Source: Sphingobium lactosutens
GTDB lineage: Bacteria; Pseudomonadota; Alphaproteobacteria; Sphingomonadales; Sphingomonadaceae
Length of the DNA: 64,000 nt
Assembly: GCF_013393185.1 (NCBI RefSeq)
Contig: NZ_QJQX01000054.1
Span: forward strand, 310,001 to 374,000
Reading direction: 5' to 3'
Below the pieces are notes generated by a model that ran no database searches, had not been told where the DNA came from, and saw only the letters and a list, made by a program, of their open reading frames with translations. The first letter of the stretch is position 1; each line of letters opens with the position of its first letter. A program made the translations under genes and the position numbers. Of the stretch, positions 1 to 9,391 are shown piece by piece.

Positions 1-546
1 CGTATGGGCGATCATGATCGCGCGGGTTCGGTCGCTGACCGCCGCCTCGATCATATCGGGCTTCACATTATAGGTCGGGATGTCGACGTCGACGAAGACC
101 GGCACCAGTCCATATTGCAACGACGGGTTGACCGTCGTGGGAAAGCCGGTCGCGACGGTGATGACTTCGTCGCCCGGTTTCAGCGCCTCGCCCCGGAAAT
201 AATGCGAAGTCAGGGTCGAAAGGGCGAGCAGGTTGGCCGACGACCCCGAATTGGTCGTCAGCGCATGGGCGACGCCCAGCCGCTGCGCCAGCTTCGCCTC
301 GAACGCGTCGTTGAACCGGCCGGTGGTCAGCCAGAAATCGAGCGAGGAATCGACAAGGTTGCGCATGTCGCTTTCGTCATAGACTTTCCCCGATACGGGA
401 ACGGCGCTTTCGCCCGGCACGAAGGGGGCAGGAGCATGGAAGCGCCGCGCATATTCCCCGGTGAGGTCCAGGATCAGGGCGCGAAGCTGGGCTTCATCGC
501 AGTCGCCCTTCAGGGCCGTTGAAATGGATGCCAGATGTTCGGTCAT
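1..546 (-). CDS. rfbH: CDP-4-keto-6-deoxyglucose 3-dehydrase, N-terminal part (RfbH family)
   Basis: The N-terminal 182 residues of a PLP-dependent DegT/DnrJ/EryC1-fold enzyme run off the left edge of the window. The reading starts MTEHLAS and includes the fold-type I stretch [15 protein letters not shown] and the phosphate-loop-like TNSGSSANL. In the RfbH (E1) family the enzyme uses PMP to remove the 3-hydroxyl of CDP-4-keto-6-deoxyglucose on the way to CDP-dideoxyhexoses for O-antigen. The start codon overlaps the stop of rfbG as ATGA (543-546), so the two are translationally coupled. The diagnostic residue that replaces the usual lysine lies outside the window; the assignment rests on the N-terminal sequence and the rfbG neighbour. 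A sugar aminotransferase is the alternative. Confidence 0.82.
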   Translation of the reverse strand, partial: MTEHLASISTALKGDCDEAQLRALILDLTGEYARRFHAPAPFVPGESAVPVSGKVYDESDMRNLVDSSLDFWLTTGRFNDAFEAKLAQRLGVAHALTTNSGSSANLLALSTLTSHYFRGEALKPGDEVITVATGFPTTVNPSLQYGLVPVFVDVDIPTYNVKPDMIEAAVSDRTRAIMIAHT

Positions 547-1622
547 GAACATTCCTTCCCGGATAGGGTGCGCTCGAATATCGCGCGGTAGGCGGTCAGT
601 TGTGCGAGCGAGATCTGCGCCGCATCGCCGCCATCGGCGACGGAGCGGTGCCAGGCGACGATCGTGTCGAGCGCGTCCCGCAAGCGCAGCGCAGGGCGCC
701 ACCCCAGTTCGGTGCGCGCCTTGGAGCAGTCGAGTTTCAGGATCATCGCTTCATGCGGCTGGTCCTGTGGCTCGGTGAACCAGTGCGGCCCGCCCCAGCC
801 GGCGCACATATGGTCGGCGATCCAGCCCACGGGCCGGGTGTCGTCGTCGGCCGGGCCGAAATTCCAGCCGGTGGCGGCCGATGCGTCGCCCTCGAACAGG
901 CGCTGCGCGATCATCAGATAGCCGCCCAGCGCCTCCAGCACATGCTGCCAGGGGCGGATGGCAGCGGGCGAGCGGATGAAGGGCGGCTTGCCGGCGATCA
1001 GCGCGCGGACGATGTCGGGGATGAGGCGGTCTGCGGCCCAGTCGCCGCCGCCGATGACATTGCCTGCCCGAACCGACGCGAGCAGTGGACCTTTTCCGAA
1101 GAAGCTGCGGCGGTAGGAGGCGATCACCAGCTCCGCCGCGCCCTTGCTGGCGCTGTAGGGATCATGACCGCCCATCGGGTCGCCTTCGCGATAGGGCCAC
1201 ACCCATTCGCGATTTTCATAGCATTTGTCGCTGGTGACGCAGACGATCGCCTTCAGGTCGGCGGCGCGGCGGCAGGCGTCGAGGACATGCGCGGTCCCCT
1301 GCACATTGGTGGCGAAGGTTTCGAGTGGACAGTCGTAGGACAGGCGGACCAGAGGCTGTGCGGCGAGATGGAACAGGATTTCGGGGTGCGCTTGCAGGAT
1401 TGCGGCTTCTATGGCGGTCCTGTCGCGGATGTCGCCCTCGATATGGGTGAGGCCATGTTCCACGCCGGCCTGGCGGAACAGGCTGACCGCTTCGGCGGGG
1501 AGGGAAAAGCCCGTCACCTCTGCGCCCATCTGCGCCAGCCACATGGCGAGCCAGCTTCCCTTGAAGCCGCTATGGCCGGTGAGGAACACCTTGCGTCCCT
1601 GCCAGAAAGCGGCGGTCATCAT
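543..1622 (-). CDS. rfbG: CDP-glucose 4,6-dehydratase
   Basis: A 359-aa extended short-chain dehydrogenase. The NAD-binding loop reads GHSGFKGSW near residue 17 and the catalytic YSASK is near residue 159, both typical of CDP-glucose 4,6-dehydratase, which makes CDP-4-keto-6-deoxyglucose in the cytoplasm. The family is usually about 355-360 aa, so this is full length. It overlaps rfbH by four bases (ATGA), giving two consecutive steps of CDP-3,6-dideoxyhexose synthesis. The rfbF cytidylyltransferase that often precedes it is not found upstream in this window. Two adjacent ATG codons stand at the start; the first is used here. The GHSGFKG loop and the rfbH neighbour separate it from dTDP- or GDP-sugar dehydratases. 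Confidence 0.9.
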   Translation of the reverse strand: MMTAAFWQGRKVFLTGHSGFKGSWLAMWLAQMGAEVTGFSLPAEAVSLFRQAGVEHGLTHIEGDIRDRTAIEAAILQAHPEILFHLAAQPLVRLSYDCPLETFATNVQGTAHVLDACRRAADLKAIVCVTSDKCYENREWVWPYREGDPMGGHDPYSASKGAAELVIASYRRSFFGKGPLLASVRAGNVIGGGDWAADRLIPDIVRALIAGKPPFIRSPAAIRPWQHVLEALGGYLMIAQRLFEGDASAATGWNFGPADDDTRPVGWIADHMCAGWGGPHWFTEPQDQPHEAMILKLDCSKARTELGWRPALRLRDALDTIVAWHRSVADGGDAAQISLAQLTAYRAIFERTLSGKECS

Positions 1623-1952
1623 GGCCTAGAGCGCATCCGACGGCCGGCGCGGGTGATGCGCGCCCGCCATGGCATGGGCTTGTCGGCCACGCCCTGCATG
1701 GACCGCATCTACAAGAAATGACGTTCCGATCGCCACCGTGCCTGTTCCCCCGTGCCACCATGAGCGGACGTCAAGTTTCTGGAGGCGGGGCAGGGTCTGG
1801 TCAACGGCGCGGAAGGGGGATTGCCAGACGGTAAATTGAACTAAATCAACGATTTGATCGGATAATTTGGAGCTATCCCGAATCGGTAGTTGATTTGGGC
1901 CGACCAATGGTGCGGGAGCGTTTTCGGATGCCCCCGCACCGTCCGGCCGGCA
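1623..1952. other. Intergenic region upstream of rfbG
   Basis: About 330 bases between rfbG and the efflux channel gene, both on the minus strand. The part around 1830-1890 is clearly more AT-rich than its surroundings and is the likely place for the rfbG promoter. Short open frames here have no coding character, and no convincing terminator for the channel gene's upstream side or RNA gene was seen. Confidence 0.4.
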
Positions 1953-3359
1953 TCAGGCGTCAGTCCAGCCACCACCCAGCGCCCGGAACAGATCGACCTG
2001 CGCGAAGGCGACCGCGCGGTTGGCGGCGGCAAGGTCGGCGTCCGCCGCCGCCTGGGTGCGCAGCGCGTCGAGCACGGTCAGGAAGTCGATCTGCCCCTCC
2101 CGCTGGCGGGCGGTGCTGATGCGGGCGGCGCGAGCGGCTTCGTCCCGTGCGGTCTGGAGCGCGGCGCGGCGTTGCAGCGCGTTGGCATAGGTGGAGAGGG
2201 CGGTTTCCGTCTCCTCCAGCGCGCGCAGCACCGTGCCGTCGAACGTCGCGAGCGCCGCGTCGCCATCGGCCCGCGCCGCCGCGATGCGGGCGCGGTTGGC
2301 CTCCTGATTGGGGAAGGCCCAGCTGATGAGCGGTCCCAGCAGCCAGTTGAGCGGGCCGCCGCCGAAGATGTCGCCGCCGCCGATCGCCGTGGTGCCGATC
2401 GATCCGCCCAGCGTGATGCGGGGATAGAGGGCGGCGGTGGCCACGCCGATCCGTGCCGTGTCCCCCGCCAGCCGCTGTTCTGCCGCGCGCACGTCGGGGC
2501 GACGGGCGAGCAGCGCCTGCCCATCGCCCACCGGGATGGGCTGGGTCAGGTCGGGTGTCACTTTCGCATCGCGGACGGTCGCGGGCAAATCCTGCGGCGT
2601 GCGGCCGGTCAGCGTCGCGAGGCGGAACAGCGCCGCATTGCGATCCGCCACCAGCGAGGGAATGAGCGCCTTCTGCTGGTCGCGCAGCGAGGTGATGCGG
2701 ATCACGTCGAGCCGGTCGGAGCGGCCGACGTCGAAGCGCGCCTGCGAAATGCGGAGCGACTGGTCGAGCAGGTCGACCGTCTGTTGCGCGACCGCGATCC
2801 GCTGGGCCGATGCAGTGGCGTCGACATAGGCGCGGACCGTATCGGCGACCACCGCGACCTTGACCGCATCGGCGTCGGCCTGCGCCGCGCCGGCATCGCC
2901 GCGCGCCGCCTCTATGCTGCGCTTCACCCGGCCGAACAGGTCGACTTCATAAGCGACGTCCAGTCCCATATCGACGGTCCAGTTTTCCCTGTTCATGCCG
3001 GGAAGGGTCTGGGCCTGCGAGACGCGGCCATAGCTGGGCGATCCGCTGAGCGCCGTGCTGGGCAGCCGGTCGGAGCGCGCGCCGCGCAACTGGGCGCGGG
3101 CGCGCTCCAGCCGGGCGACGGCGACGCGGATGTCGGTATTGGCCGACAGCGCATCCGTGACCAGCCCGTCGAGCAGAGGGTCGTTATAGAGCCGCCACCA
3201 ATGATCGTCGGCAGGGGCCTGCGCGACCGCCGGGTTCGCCGCCCCGATGAAGGGGGCGGCGGCGGTGGCCGGGGTGGCGGGCGCCTTATAGTCCGGCCCG
3301 GCGGCGCAGGCCGTGAGCGCGCTGGCGCCGAGCAGCAAGGCGATGAAGTTCCTTGTCAT
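1953..3359 (-). CDS. NodT-family outer-membrane efflux channel lipoprotein
   Basis: A 468-aa outer-membrane factor of the OprM/NodT type. The N-terminus is a lipoprotein signal with the lipobox LTAC (cysteine about residue 18), so it should be acylated and sorted to the outer membrane, where a trimer forms the exit duct of a tripartite pump. The rest shows the two duplicated OEP halves, rich in long helices. It is the last gene of the operon, 11 bases after the RND pump gene. Substrate is not evident; the family works with HAE1-type multidrug pumps. Confidence 0.9.
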   Translation of the reverse strand: MTRNFIALLLGASALTACAAGPDYKAPATPATAAAPFIGAANPAVAQAPADDHWWRLYNDPLLDGLVTDALSANTDIRVAVARLERARAQLRGARSDRLPSTALSGSPSYGRVSQAQTLPGMNRENWTVDMGLDVAYEVDLFGRVKRSIEAARGDAGAAQADADAVKVAVVADTVRAYVDATASAQRIAVAQQTVDLLDQSLRISQARFDVGRSDRLDVIRITSLRDQQKALIPSLVADRNAALFRLATLTGRTPQDLPATVRDAKVTPDLTQPIPVGDGQALLARRPDVRAAEQRLAGDTARIGVATAALYPRITLGGSIGTTAIGGGDIFGGGPLNWLLGPLISWAFPNQEANRARIAAARADGDAALATFDGTVLRALEETETALSTYANALQRRAALQTARDEAARAARISTARQREGQIDFLTVLDALRTQAAADADLAAANRAVAFAQVDLFRALGGGWTDA

Positions 3360-3370
3360 GGCTTTTGTCC

Positions 3371-6300
3371 TTATTCGGCCGGCTGCAAGGCAGGTTCAGC
3401 CTGTCCCGGTCGGCGGCGGGCGAAACGATCGCCCAGCGCGCGGCACACGACATAGAAGGTGGGGGTGAAGAGCAGGCCGAACGCCGTCACGCCGGTCATG
3501 CCGAAGAAGACCGCCGTACCTAATGCCTGCCGCAGCTCCGCGCCAGCCCCGGTCGCGATCACCAGCGGCACCGCACCCAGGATGAAGGCGAAGCTGGTCA
3601 TCAGGATCGGGCGCAGGCGAGTCTGGGCAGCCTGAACGGCGGCTTCGACCGGCGAGAGACCCTGCTCCTCTTCCGCCTGCTTGGCGAATTCCACCACCAG
3701 AATGGCGTTCTTCGCGGCAAGGGCGATCAGAACGACCAAGCCGATCTGCGTGAGGATGTTGTTGTCCATCCCGCGCAGGTTCACGCCCAGCATAGCCGCG
3801 AACAGGCACATCGGCACGATCAGGATGATCGACAGCGGCAGCGTCAGGCTTTCATATTGCGCCGCCAGCACCAGGAAGACGAAGAAGACCGCCATGCCGA
3901 AGACGAGGCCAGCAGTGTTGCCCGCGATGACCTGCTGATAGGCGACGCCCGTCCATTCGCTGCCATAACCGGCAGGTGCGGATGCTGCGAGCTTCTCCAT
4001 GGTGGTCAGCGACTGGCCCGACGAATAGCCCGGCGCCGTGTCGCCGTCGATCTCCACCGCCGGCAGCAGGTTGTAGCGGACCACGCGATAGGGACCGGTC
4101 TTGTCCTTGAAGGTCGAGACGGAGCCTATCGGCACCATCTGGCCGCTGTTCGACCGGGTCTTGAGATTGGCGATGTCGGCCACCGTGCCGCGATGATCGG
4201 CATCGGCCTGCGCGGTCACGCGATAGGTGCGGCCCAGCAGGTTGAAGTCGTTGACGAACGCCGACCCCAGATAGACCTGCATCGCTTCGAAGATGCGTTC
4301 GGGCGGGACGCCCAGCAGGTCCGCCTTGCGCCGATCAACGTCCGCGTAAACGCGGGGCGTGCCGACGTCGAACAGGGTGTAGACCATCGACAGGCTGGGG
4401 GACTGGTTCGCCTTGGCGATCATGTCCTGCGCCACTTTGTTGAGTTCGGCGTAGCCGCGGTCCTCGCGGTCCTCCAGCATCATCCGATAGCCACCGGCGG
4501 AACCGATGCCCTGAATGAGCGGCGGGGGGACGAGCAGGATGCGCGCCTTGTCATAGCCGGCGACGGCCTTGTTCGCCTGTTCCATGATGCCGGCATAGGT
4601 GACGCCTTCCGCCTTGCGCTCCGCAAAGCTCTTGAAGGGGAAGTAGATTGCCGCGCTGTTGGGCGCCTGCGTCTGCGACGGACCGTGGAAGCCGGCGAAC
4701 ATCACCGCGCCGCGCAGGCCCTTCACCGGCAGGATCTTCTCCGCCACCTCGCGCGTCACCTTGTCGGTGCGTTCGAGCGAGGCGCCGGAGGGCAGCTGTA
4801 CTACGGCGAGGAAATAGCCCTGGTCCTGCGCCGGGATGAAGCCGCCGGGCGTCACCCAGAAGAGAGCGATGGTGGCGGCGATCAGGCCGGAATAAGTCAG
4901 CAACATCTTCTTCGGGCGAGCGACGAGGAAGCGGGTGAGGCGGCCATAGCCCGTGCTCATCCGGTCGAAGCCATGGTTGAACGCATCGACGGCCACGCCC
5001 AGCTTCTGCCGCCAGACCGGATCGCCGCTGCGGTCGCGCGGGCCGTGCTTTTCCTTGAGCAGGAGAGCGGCGGCGGCGGGCGACAAAGTGAGCGAGAGGA
5101 TCAGCGAGATGATCGTCGCGGTCGAGATGGTGACGGCGAACTGCTGGTAGAAGGCGCCGGAAATGCCGGTGATGAAGAGCGTTGGCACGAACACCGCGCA
5201 GAGCACCAGTACGATCGCGACCAGCGCGGTCGACACTTCGTCCATGGAGGTGCGGGCCGCCTCCAGCGGTGACATGCCATGCTCGATATTGCGCTCGACA
5301 TTCTCGACCACGACGATGGCGTCGTCGACGACGATGCCGATGGCGAGCACCAGGCCGAAGAGCGACAGATTGTTGAGGCTGTAGCCAAGGCCCGCGAGGA
5401 TCGCGGCCGTGCCGATCAGCGACACGGGGATGGCGATGATCGGGATGATCGCCGCGCGCCAGTTCTGGAGGAAGACCAGAATGACCAGCACGACCAGCAG
5501 GACCGCTTCGATCAGCGTGTGATAGACGGCGTCGATCGACTGGCTGATGAATTCGGTCGGGTTGTAGATGACGCTATATTCGAGGCCCTTGGGGAAGCGC
5601 TTGGACAACTGGTCCATTTCCGCCTTCACCTTCTCCGCCGCATCGAGTGCGTTGGAGCCAGGACGCTGCATCACCGCGATGACGACGGTGGGCTTGCCCG
5701 ACAGATAGGTATTGATGCCATAATCCTGCGCGCCCAGTTCGACGCGCGCGACATCGGCCACGCGGACCTGGTGGCCGTCCGCGTCGGTGCGGATGACGAT
5801 GTTGGAGAATTGCTGCGGTTCGGTCAGGCGGCCCTGCATCTCGACGCCGAGCTGGAAGGCTTCGCCCCGGTCATAGGGCGGCTGGCCGATCGAGCCGGCC
5901 GACACCTGGATATTCTGCGCGCGGAGCGCGGAGACGATCTCGCCTGCGGTCAGGTCCAGCGCGGCGGCGCGGTCGGGATCGATCCAAATGCGCATCGCAT
6001 AGTCGCGCGATCCGAACAGCTGCACGTCGCCCACGCCGTCGAGACGGGCGAGCCGGTCGCGCACCTGCGTCAACGCATAGTTGGACAGGTAATTGCGGTC
6101 GAACGTGCCGTCGGGCGATTGCAGGTTCACGACCATCAGGAATTCGGGCGTGGTCTTGCGCGTCACGACGCCCAGGCGCTGCACTTCCTCGGGCAGGCGC
6201 GGAACTGCAACGGCGACGCGGTTCTGCACCAGCACCTGTGCGGCGTCGAGGTCGGTGCCGACCTTGAAGGTGACGGTGATGACGACCTTGCCGTCGCCGG

Positions 6301-6553
6301 TCGATTGGCTGCTCTGGTAGAGCATGTCGTCGACGCCGTTGATTTCCTGCTCGATCGGTGCGGCGACGGTCGATGCGACCGTTTCCGCCGATGCGCCGGG
6401 ATATTGGGCGGACACCGTGACCGTGGGGGGCACGATATCGGGATATTGGGATACCGGCAGGCCGATAAAGGCGAGCGCGCCGACCACGGTGATGACCACC
6501 GCGATCACGGCGGCAAAGATCGGCCGGTCGATAAAGAAACGGGAGAAGCGCAT
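3371..6553 (-). CDS. RND efflux pump, HAE1 (AcrB/MexB) family
   Basis: A 1060-aa inner-membrane proton/drug antiporter of usual family length. It begins MRFSRFFIDRPIFA, the canonical N-terminal amphipathic and TM1 region, and carries the TM4 motif GIVVDDAIVVVEN near residue 405, whose paired aspartates relay protons. The two large periplasmic loops and twelve membrane segments are in the expected order, and no disruption is seen. It pumps hydrophobic or amphiphilic compounds from the periplasm or outer leaflet. It lies 100 bases after the adaptor gene and 11 bases before the channel gene. Regulation is probably by the upstream TetR repressor. Confidence 0.95.
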   Translation of the reverse strand: MRFSRFFIDRPIFAAVIAVVITVVGALAFIGLPVSQYPDIVPPTVTVSAQYPGASAETVASTVAAPIEQEINGVDDMLYQSSQSTGDGKVVITVTFKVGTDLDAAQVLVQNRVAVAVPRLPEEVQRLGVVTRKTTPEFLMVVNLQSPDGTFDRNYLSNYALTQVRDRLARLDGVGDVQLFGSRDYAMRIWIDPDRAAALDLTAGEIVSALRAQNIQVSAGSIGQPPYDRGEAFQLGVEMQGRLTEPQQFSNIVIRTDADGHQVRVADVARVELGAQDYGINTYLSGKPTVVIAVMQRPGSNALDAAEKVKAEMDQLSKRFPKGLEYSVIYNPTEFISQSIDAVYHTLIEAVLLVVLVILVFLQNWRAAIIPIIAIPVSLIGTAAILAGLGYSLNNLSLFGLVLAIGIVVDDAIVVVENVERNIEHGMSPLEAARTSMDEVSTALVAIVLVLCAVFVPTLFITGISGAFYQQFAVTISTATIISLILSLTLSPAAAALLLKEKHGPRDRSGDPVWRQKLGVAVDAFNHGFDRMSTGYGRLTRFLVARPKKMLLTYSGLIAATIALFWVTPGGFIPAQDQGYFLAVVQLPSGASLERTDKVTREVAEKILPVKGLRGAVMFAGFHGPSQTQAPNSAAIYFPFKSFAERKAEGVTYAGIMEQANKAVAGYDKARILLVPPPLIQGIGSAGGYRMMLEDREDRGYAELNKVAQDMIAKANQSPSLSMVYTLFDVGTPRVYADVDRRKADLLGVPPERIFEAMQVYLGSAFVNDFNLLGRTYRVTAQADADHRGTVADIANLKTRSNSGQMVPIGSVSTFKDKTGPYRVVRYNLLPAVEIDGDTAPGYSSGQSLTTMEKLAASAPAGYGSEWTGVAYQQVIAGNTAGLVFGMAVFFVFLVLAAQYESLTLPLSIILIVPMCLFAAMLGVNLRGMDNNILTQIGLVVLIALAAKNAILVVEFAKQAEEEQGLSPVEAAVQAAQTRLRPILMTSFAFILGAVPLVIATGAGAELRQALGTAVFFGMTGVTAFGLLFTPTFYVVCRALGDRFARRRPGQAEPALQPAE

Positions 6554-6592
6554 CGGATCATCCTTTGCGAACGAGCGAAAGGGATGCCGCGC

Positions 6593-6612
6593 GATCCGGC
6601 GGGGGCCGGATC
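6593..6612. other. Intercistronic hairpin between adaptor and pump genes
   Basis: Perfect inverted repeat GATCCGGC / GCCGGATC with a GGGG loop in the 100-base gap between the adaptor and pump genes. No T-run follows it on the minus strand. It may be an RNA-stability or attenuation hairpin that adjusts pump level relative to adaptor, but this is inference. Confidence 0.45.
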
Positions 6613-6653
6613 ACGGGCCATTTCATGTTCGGTTTTTTGCGCCTGGGCGCGGT

Positions 6654-7916
6654 TTAGCGGGCGAAGGTCGCCTGCGCCGCCACCGGGGCGATGCTGTCGA
6701 CCGGCGTGACCGGGGCGGGGGTCGGCCGGATCGCGGCGGGTTTCACCGCCACCTTGGCGCCGGGCATCGCGGCCTGAATGTTGGACACGATCACCCGATC
6801 ATTGGGCGCAAGGCCGGAGCGGATGATCCGCAGGCCGTCGACGATCGGACCAAGCTCGACAGGCTTGGCCGTGACGCTGTCATCCTTGCCCACGACCAGC
6901 ACGGTCTTGCGCGCCTGGTCGGACTGGATCGCCTCGTCCGGGACCAACAGGGCATTGGCCTTGCCGCCATTGGCGAGGCGCATATTGCCGAACAGGCCGG
7001 GGGTCAGGAAATTGCCCGGATTGTCGAATATGGCGCGGATGCGGATCGTGCCCGAGCGCGGATCGAGGCCGTTGTCGGTGAAGTCGAGCCGGCCCTTGTG
7101 GCTATAGTCGGCTTCGTCCTGCAACCGTACCTCGACCGCGCCGCCGGCGTCCTTGTCGCGCTGTGACTTCAGATACAGCGCCTCGGAGGCGTCGAAGTTG
7201 AAATAGATGGGGTCGAGCTTGTTGACCGTGGTGAGCAGGGTCGCGCCCGTGCCTTCCGCGCCGGCCACCAGATTGCCGATATCGACGCGGCGATCGGAGA
7301 CGCGGCCCGAAATGGGCGCGCGCACCTGCGTGAATTCGACGTCCAGCGCACGGCTACGCTCGCGCGCCTGCGCCCCGGCGAGGGCGGCCTGCGCCGCCTG
7401 AAGCCGCGAACGCAGTGCATCCACTTCGCTGGCCGACACGGCTTCGTCGCCGCTGAGGCGCTGGACGCGGGCATAGTCATTCTGCGCCAGCAGCAGCGCG
7501 CTGCGGGCCGACGCGCTGCTCGCCCGCGCCTCGGCGAGAGCGGCGAGGAAGGGGCGCTGGTCGATGGTGAAGAGCAATTGCCCCTTCGCCACGAAATCGC
7601 CATCGCGGAAATGGATGGCGGTCACGGCGCCCGACACGCGCGGGCGGATTTCCACCGTCTGGCTGGGGGCGAAGCGGCCGACATAATCATCCCATTGCGT
7701 CACGCTGCGGGCGAGCGGCGCGGACACGCCGACCGCCGCCAGCGGGGCGGCCGATGCCTGGGCCTGTGGCTGGTCGAGCAGCTTCCAGCCGCCGCCCACT
7801 ATGGCGATGGCGGCGATGGCCGCGACCCCGCCATGACGGCGGGACCATCGGCGCTTGAGTTGTGTGCCAGCGTCCGAATATTCGGCGTCGGCAGTGATTT
7901 TGGTATGCTGGTTCAT
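6654..7916 (-). CDS. RND periplasmic adaptor subunit (membrane fusion protein)
   Basis: A 420-aa adaptor of the AcrA/MexA/HlyD type. It opens with a short cytoplasmic stretch (MNQHTKITADAE), a single membrane anchor about residues 29-45, then the split lipoyl/barrel-sandwich halves around a coiled-coil hairpin rich in Ala, Arg and Gln. The typical VRPRVSG-like segment appears as EIRPRVSGAV. It links the RND pump to the outer-membrane channel. A longer in-frame extension to 8207 exists, but the ATG at 7916 overlaps the stop of the preceding gene as ATGA and starts at the family's N-terminus. There is no lipobox, so it is anchored by the transmembrane segment. Confidence 0.9.
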   Translation of the reverse strand: MNQHTKITADAEYSDAGTQLKRRWSRRHGGVAAIAAIAIVGGGWKLLDQPQAQASAAPLAAVGVSAPLARSVTQWDDYVGRFAPSQTVEIRPRVSGAVTAIHFRDGDFVAKGQLLFTIDQRPFLAALAEARASSASARSALLLAQNDYARVQRLSGDEAVSASEVDALRSRLQAAQAALAGAQARERSRALDVEFTQVRAPISGRVSDRRVDIGNLVAGAEGTGATLLTTVNKLDPIYFNFDASEALYLKSQRDKDAGGAVEVRLQDEADYSHKGRLDFTDNGLDPRSGTIRIRAIFDNPGNFLTPGLFGNMRLANGGKANALLVPDEAIQSDQARKTVLVVGKDDSVTAKPVELGPIVDGLRIIRSGLAPNDRVIVSNIQAAMPGAKVAVKPAAIRPTPAPVTPVDSIAPVAAQATFAR

Positions 7917-8320
7917 GCGAAACTCCGGCGTCCGCGAGCCGATCGGCCCGCGCTGATGGTGGCGAGCAGAAGCTCCAATTGGGCGGTGGAGAAGCCGGCC
8001 GTGCGGAAAGCGGCGAGGCCCGACAGCGAAACGGCATAGCCCTTGTGCCAGGCTTCGACCGCCACGCGACGCAGTGCTTCCAGCCGGTCGCTGGCAAGGG
8101 TCAGGTTGGTTTCCTCGCCGAAGATCCAGCGGTGCAGGCGCGCGAAACGGCCCGGCCCGCGCAGCGAGCGCAGCCCGTCGGTACGGGCCAGCGATACGAT
8201 CTGCCACTCCTCCGTGGAAAATCCGGTCGGTTCCGCCGCGCGAACGGTGGTCTGGGCGATGCTGACGCCGACCGCCATCTGCGGGCCGGCCAGTGGTTGT
8301 GCGAAATCAAGGAAAGCCAT
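7913..8320 (-). CDS. Unknown 135-aa protein, first gene of the RND operon
   Basis: I do not recognise a named family. The 135-aa protein (MAFLDFAQPLAGPQM...) has no signal peptide or membrane segment; the centre and C-terminal half look like helices rich in Leu, Ala and Arg, with a run LRSLRGPGRFARLHRW. It is real because its stop overlaps the adaptor's ATG (ATGA, 7913-7916), it has a purine-rich ribosome site (GGGAAAAG) before its ATG, and it begins the transcript that follows the TetR-type operator. A cytoplasmic accessory or regulatory role for the pump is possible but unproven. Confidence 0.7.
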   Translation of the reverse strand: MAFLDFAQPLAGPQMAVGVSIAQTTVRAAEPTGFSTEEWQIVSLARTDGLRSLRGPGRFARLHRWIFGEETNLTLASDRLEALRRVAVEAWHKGYAVSLSGLAAFRTAGFSTAQLELLLATISAGRSARGRRSFA

Positions 8321-8579
8321 GGCTTTTCCCTTTCCCTGTGTGAAGCGGGCGCCTCTCTACGACCGGAAACGCGCCGCCGCGTCCCGCGTCTTGCGCCCGA
8401 AATTTGCGCGAATGATCCTGCCCGCGCGCGCCTTGAGGAGCGTCGGGGGAAGATCGAAAGCTATGGATCAGGATGCCCCGTTGCCGGGAAGCCGTCCTTC
8501 AAGCCGCTGTCAGCAACAGCGCCGATATTTGAGATTGTGCCGCATGATGACCTCCCTGGAGCGAGCGTCCAGCCAGTTC

Positions 8580-8595
8580 TATACTGATCGGTATA
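8580..8595. promoter_or_regulatory. Putative TetR operator, RND operon copy
   Basis: 16-base near-palindrome TATACTGATCGGTATA; seven of eight positions match between half-sites (tatactga and tataccga). The same half-site recurs in front of the tetR gene (9341-9356). The rest of the 8321-8734 gap, apart from this site and the promoter, shows no gene. Confidence 0.6.
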
Positions 8596-8619
8596 CATTA
8601 ACGTGACCTTGCTGGTCAA
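8590..8619 (-). promoter_or_regulatory. Predicted promoter of the RND operon
   Basis: Read on the minus strand, TTGACC (8614-8619) and TATACC (8590-8595) are separated by 18 bases. The -10 region lies inside the palindrome at 8580-8595, so a bound repressor would block it. The inferred leader to the first ATG is about 260 bases long. Confidence 0.45.
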
Positions 8620-8734
8620 GCTTCTTTTTGTACCGGCAGGTATTTTATTCGCAGTGCAGCATTTTCAAGAGGTTCGCCGCCATGAGGGCGAAATAATTTT
8701 CGGCTTCAGACTTGCGTGAGCGCGGACGGCCGTT

Positions 8735-9343
8735 TCAGCGCCCCGGCCACATGGAAAGCGTGGTTTCGATCAGCGTTTCCAGTCGCTCGACCGGAACGCC
8801 CGCACTTGCCTGCACGGCCATGCCCTGGGTGACGGTCGACAGATAGCAGGCCAGCGCCTGCGGCTCGATATGATCGGGCAGGTCGCCTTCGTCGCGGGCG
8901 CGTTCGAACCGTTCGAGCAGCGCACGGTCGGAAGAGGCGCGGCGGGCGATCACTTCGTCGCGAATACATTCGGAATGGGCGGTGCCGCCAACCGAACTGA
9001 TGACGCCAAGGCATCCCTTGGGATCGGTGCTATTGGTCTGGATCGCCAGCGATCCCCGCAGCAGCCGTTCGGCCACGAGCTTGGACGTGGGCGCTTCCAG
9101 CGCGGACTTCACATAGCAGAGCTTGTCGCGCTCATAGAGATCGAGCGCCTTGCGGAACAGCGATTCCTTGTTGCCGAAGCAGGCGTAGAGGCTGGGCTTG
9201 GTGATGCCCATCGCTTCGGTCAATTCGGCCAGCGACGCAGCTTCATAGCCGCGGCGCCAGAAGACTTCCAAGGCAGCCGCCAGAGCGTCTTCGGGATCGA
9301 ACTCCCGCGGACGGCCTCTCCCGCTATGTGTCGCCATTTCCAT
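8735..9343 (-). CDS. TetR/AcrR family transcriptional repressor
   Basis: A 202-aa regulator with the TetR helix-turn-helix at about residues 14-60: GRGRPREFD, ALEVFWRRGYEAASLAELTEAMG and the recognition-helix region TKPSLYACFGNKESLF. The C-terminal ligand domain is of the AcrR type. It lies upstream of and in the same direction as the RND operon, and copies of the same palindrome precede both, so it probably represses the pump and itself. Start choice is between ATG 9343 and ATG 9337. Neither has a ribosome site, and a promoter-like TATATA ends nine bases before 9343, so a leaderless mRNA is likely. Confidence 0.88.
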   Translation of the reverse strand: MEMATHSGRGRPREFDPEDALAAALEVFWRRGYEAASLAELTEAMGITKPSLYACFGNKESLFRKALDLYERDKLCYVKSALEAPTSKLVAERLLRGSLAIQTNSTDPKGCLGVISSVGGTAHSECIRDEVIARRASSDRALLERFERARDEGDLPDHIEPQALACYLSTVTQGMAVQASAGVPVERLETLIETTLSMWPGR

Positions 9344-9380
9344 ACCGAGCGGTATATAGTGCGGATGGCCGCAGAGTCCA
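9341..9380 (-). promoter_or_regulatory. Promoter and putative autoregulatory operator of tetR
   Basis: On the minus strand TGGACT (9375-9380) and TATATA (9353-9358) are 16 bases apart. The palindrome at 9341-9356 (6-base arms ATACCG/CGGTAT around AG) overlaps both the -10 box and the start codon. Its half-sites match the RND operon site, which supports autoregulation. Confidence 0.5.
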
Positions 9381-9391
9381 GTGGTACGGCA

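Noticed and set aside
3857..6709. Long plus-strand frames opposite the RND pump
   Set aside because: Antisense shadows; the pump frame is complete and of family length.
7917..8207. N-terminal extension of the RND adaptor
   Set aside because: It overlaps the coupled 135-aa gene and adds Arg/Pro-rich shadow sequence; ATGA coupling fixes the start at 7916.
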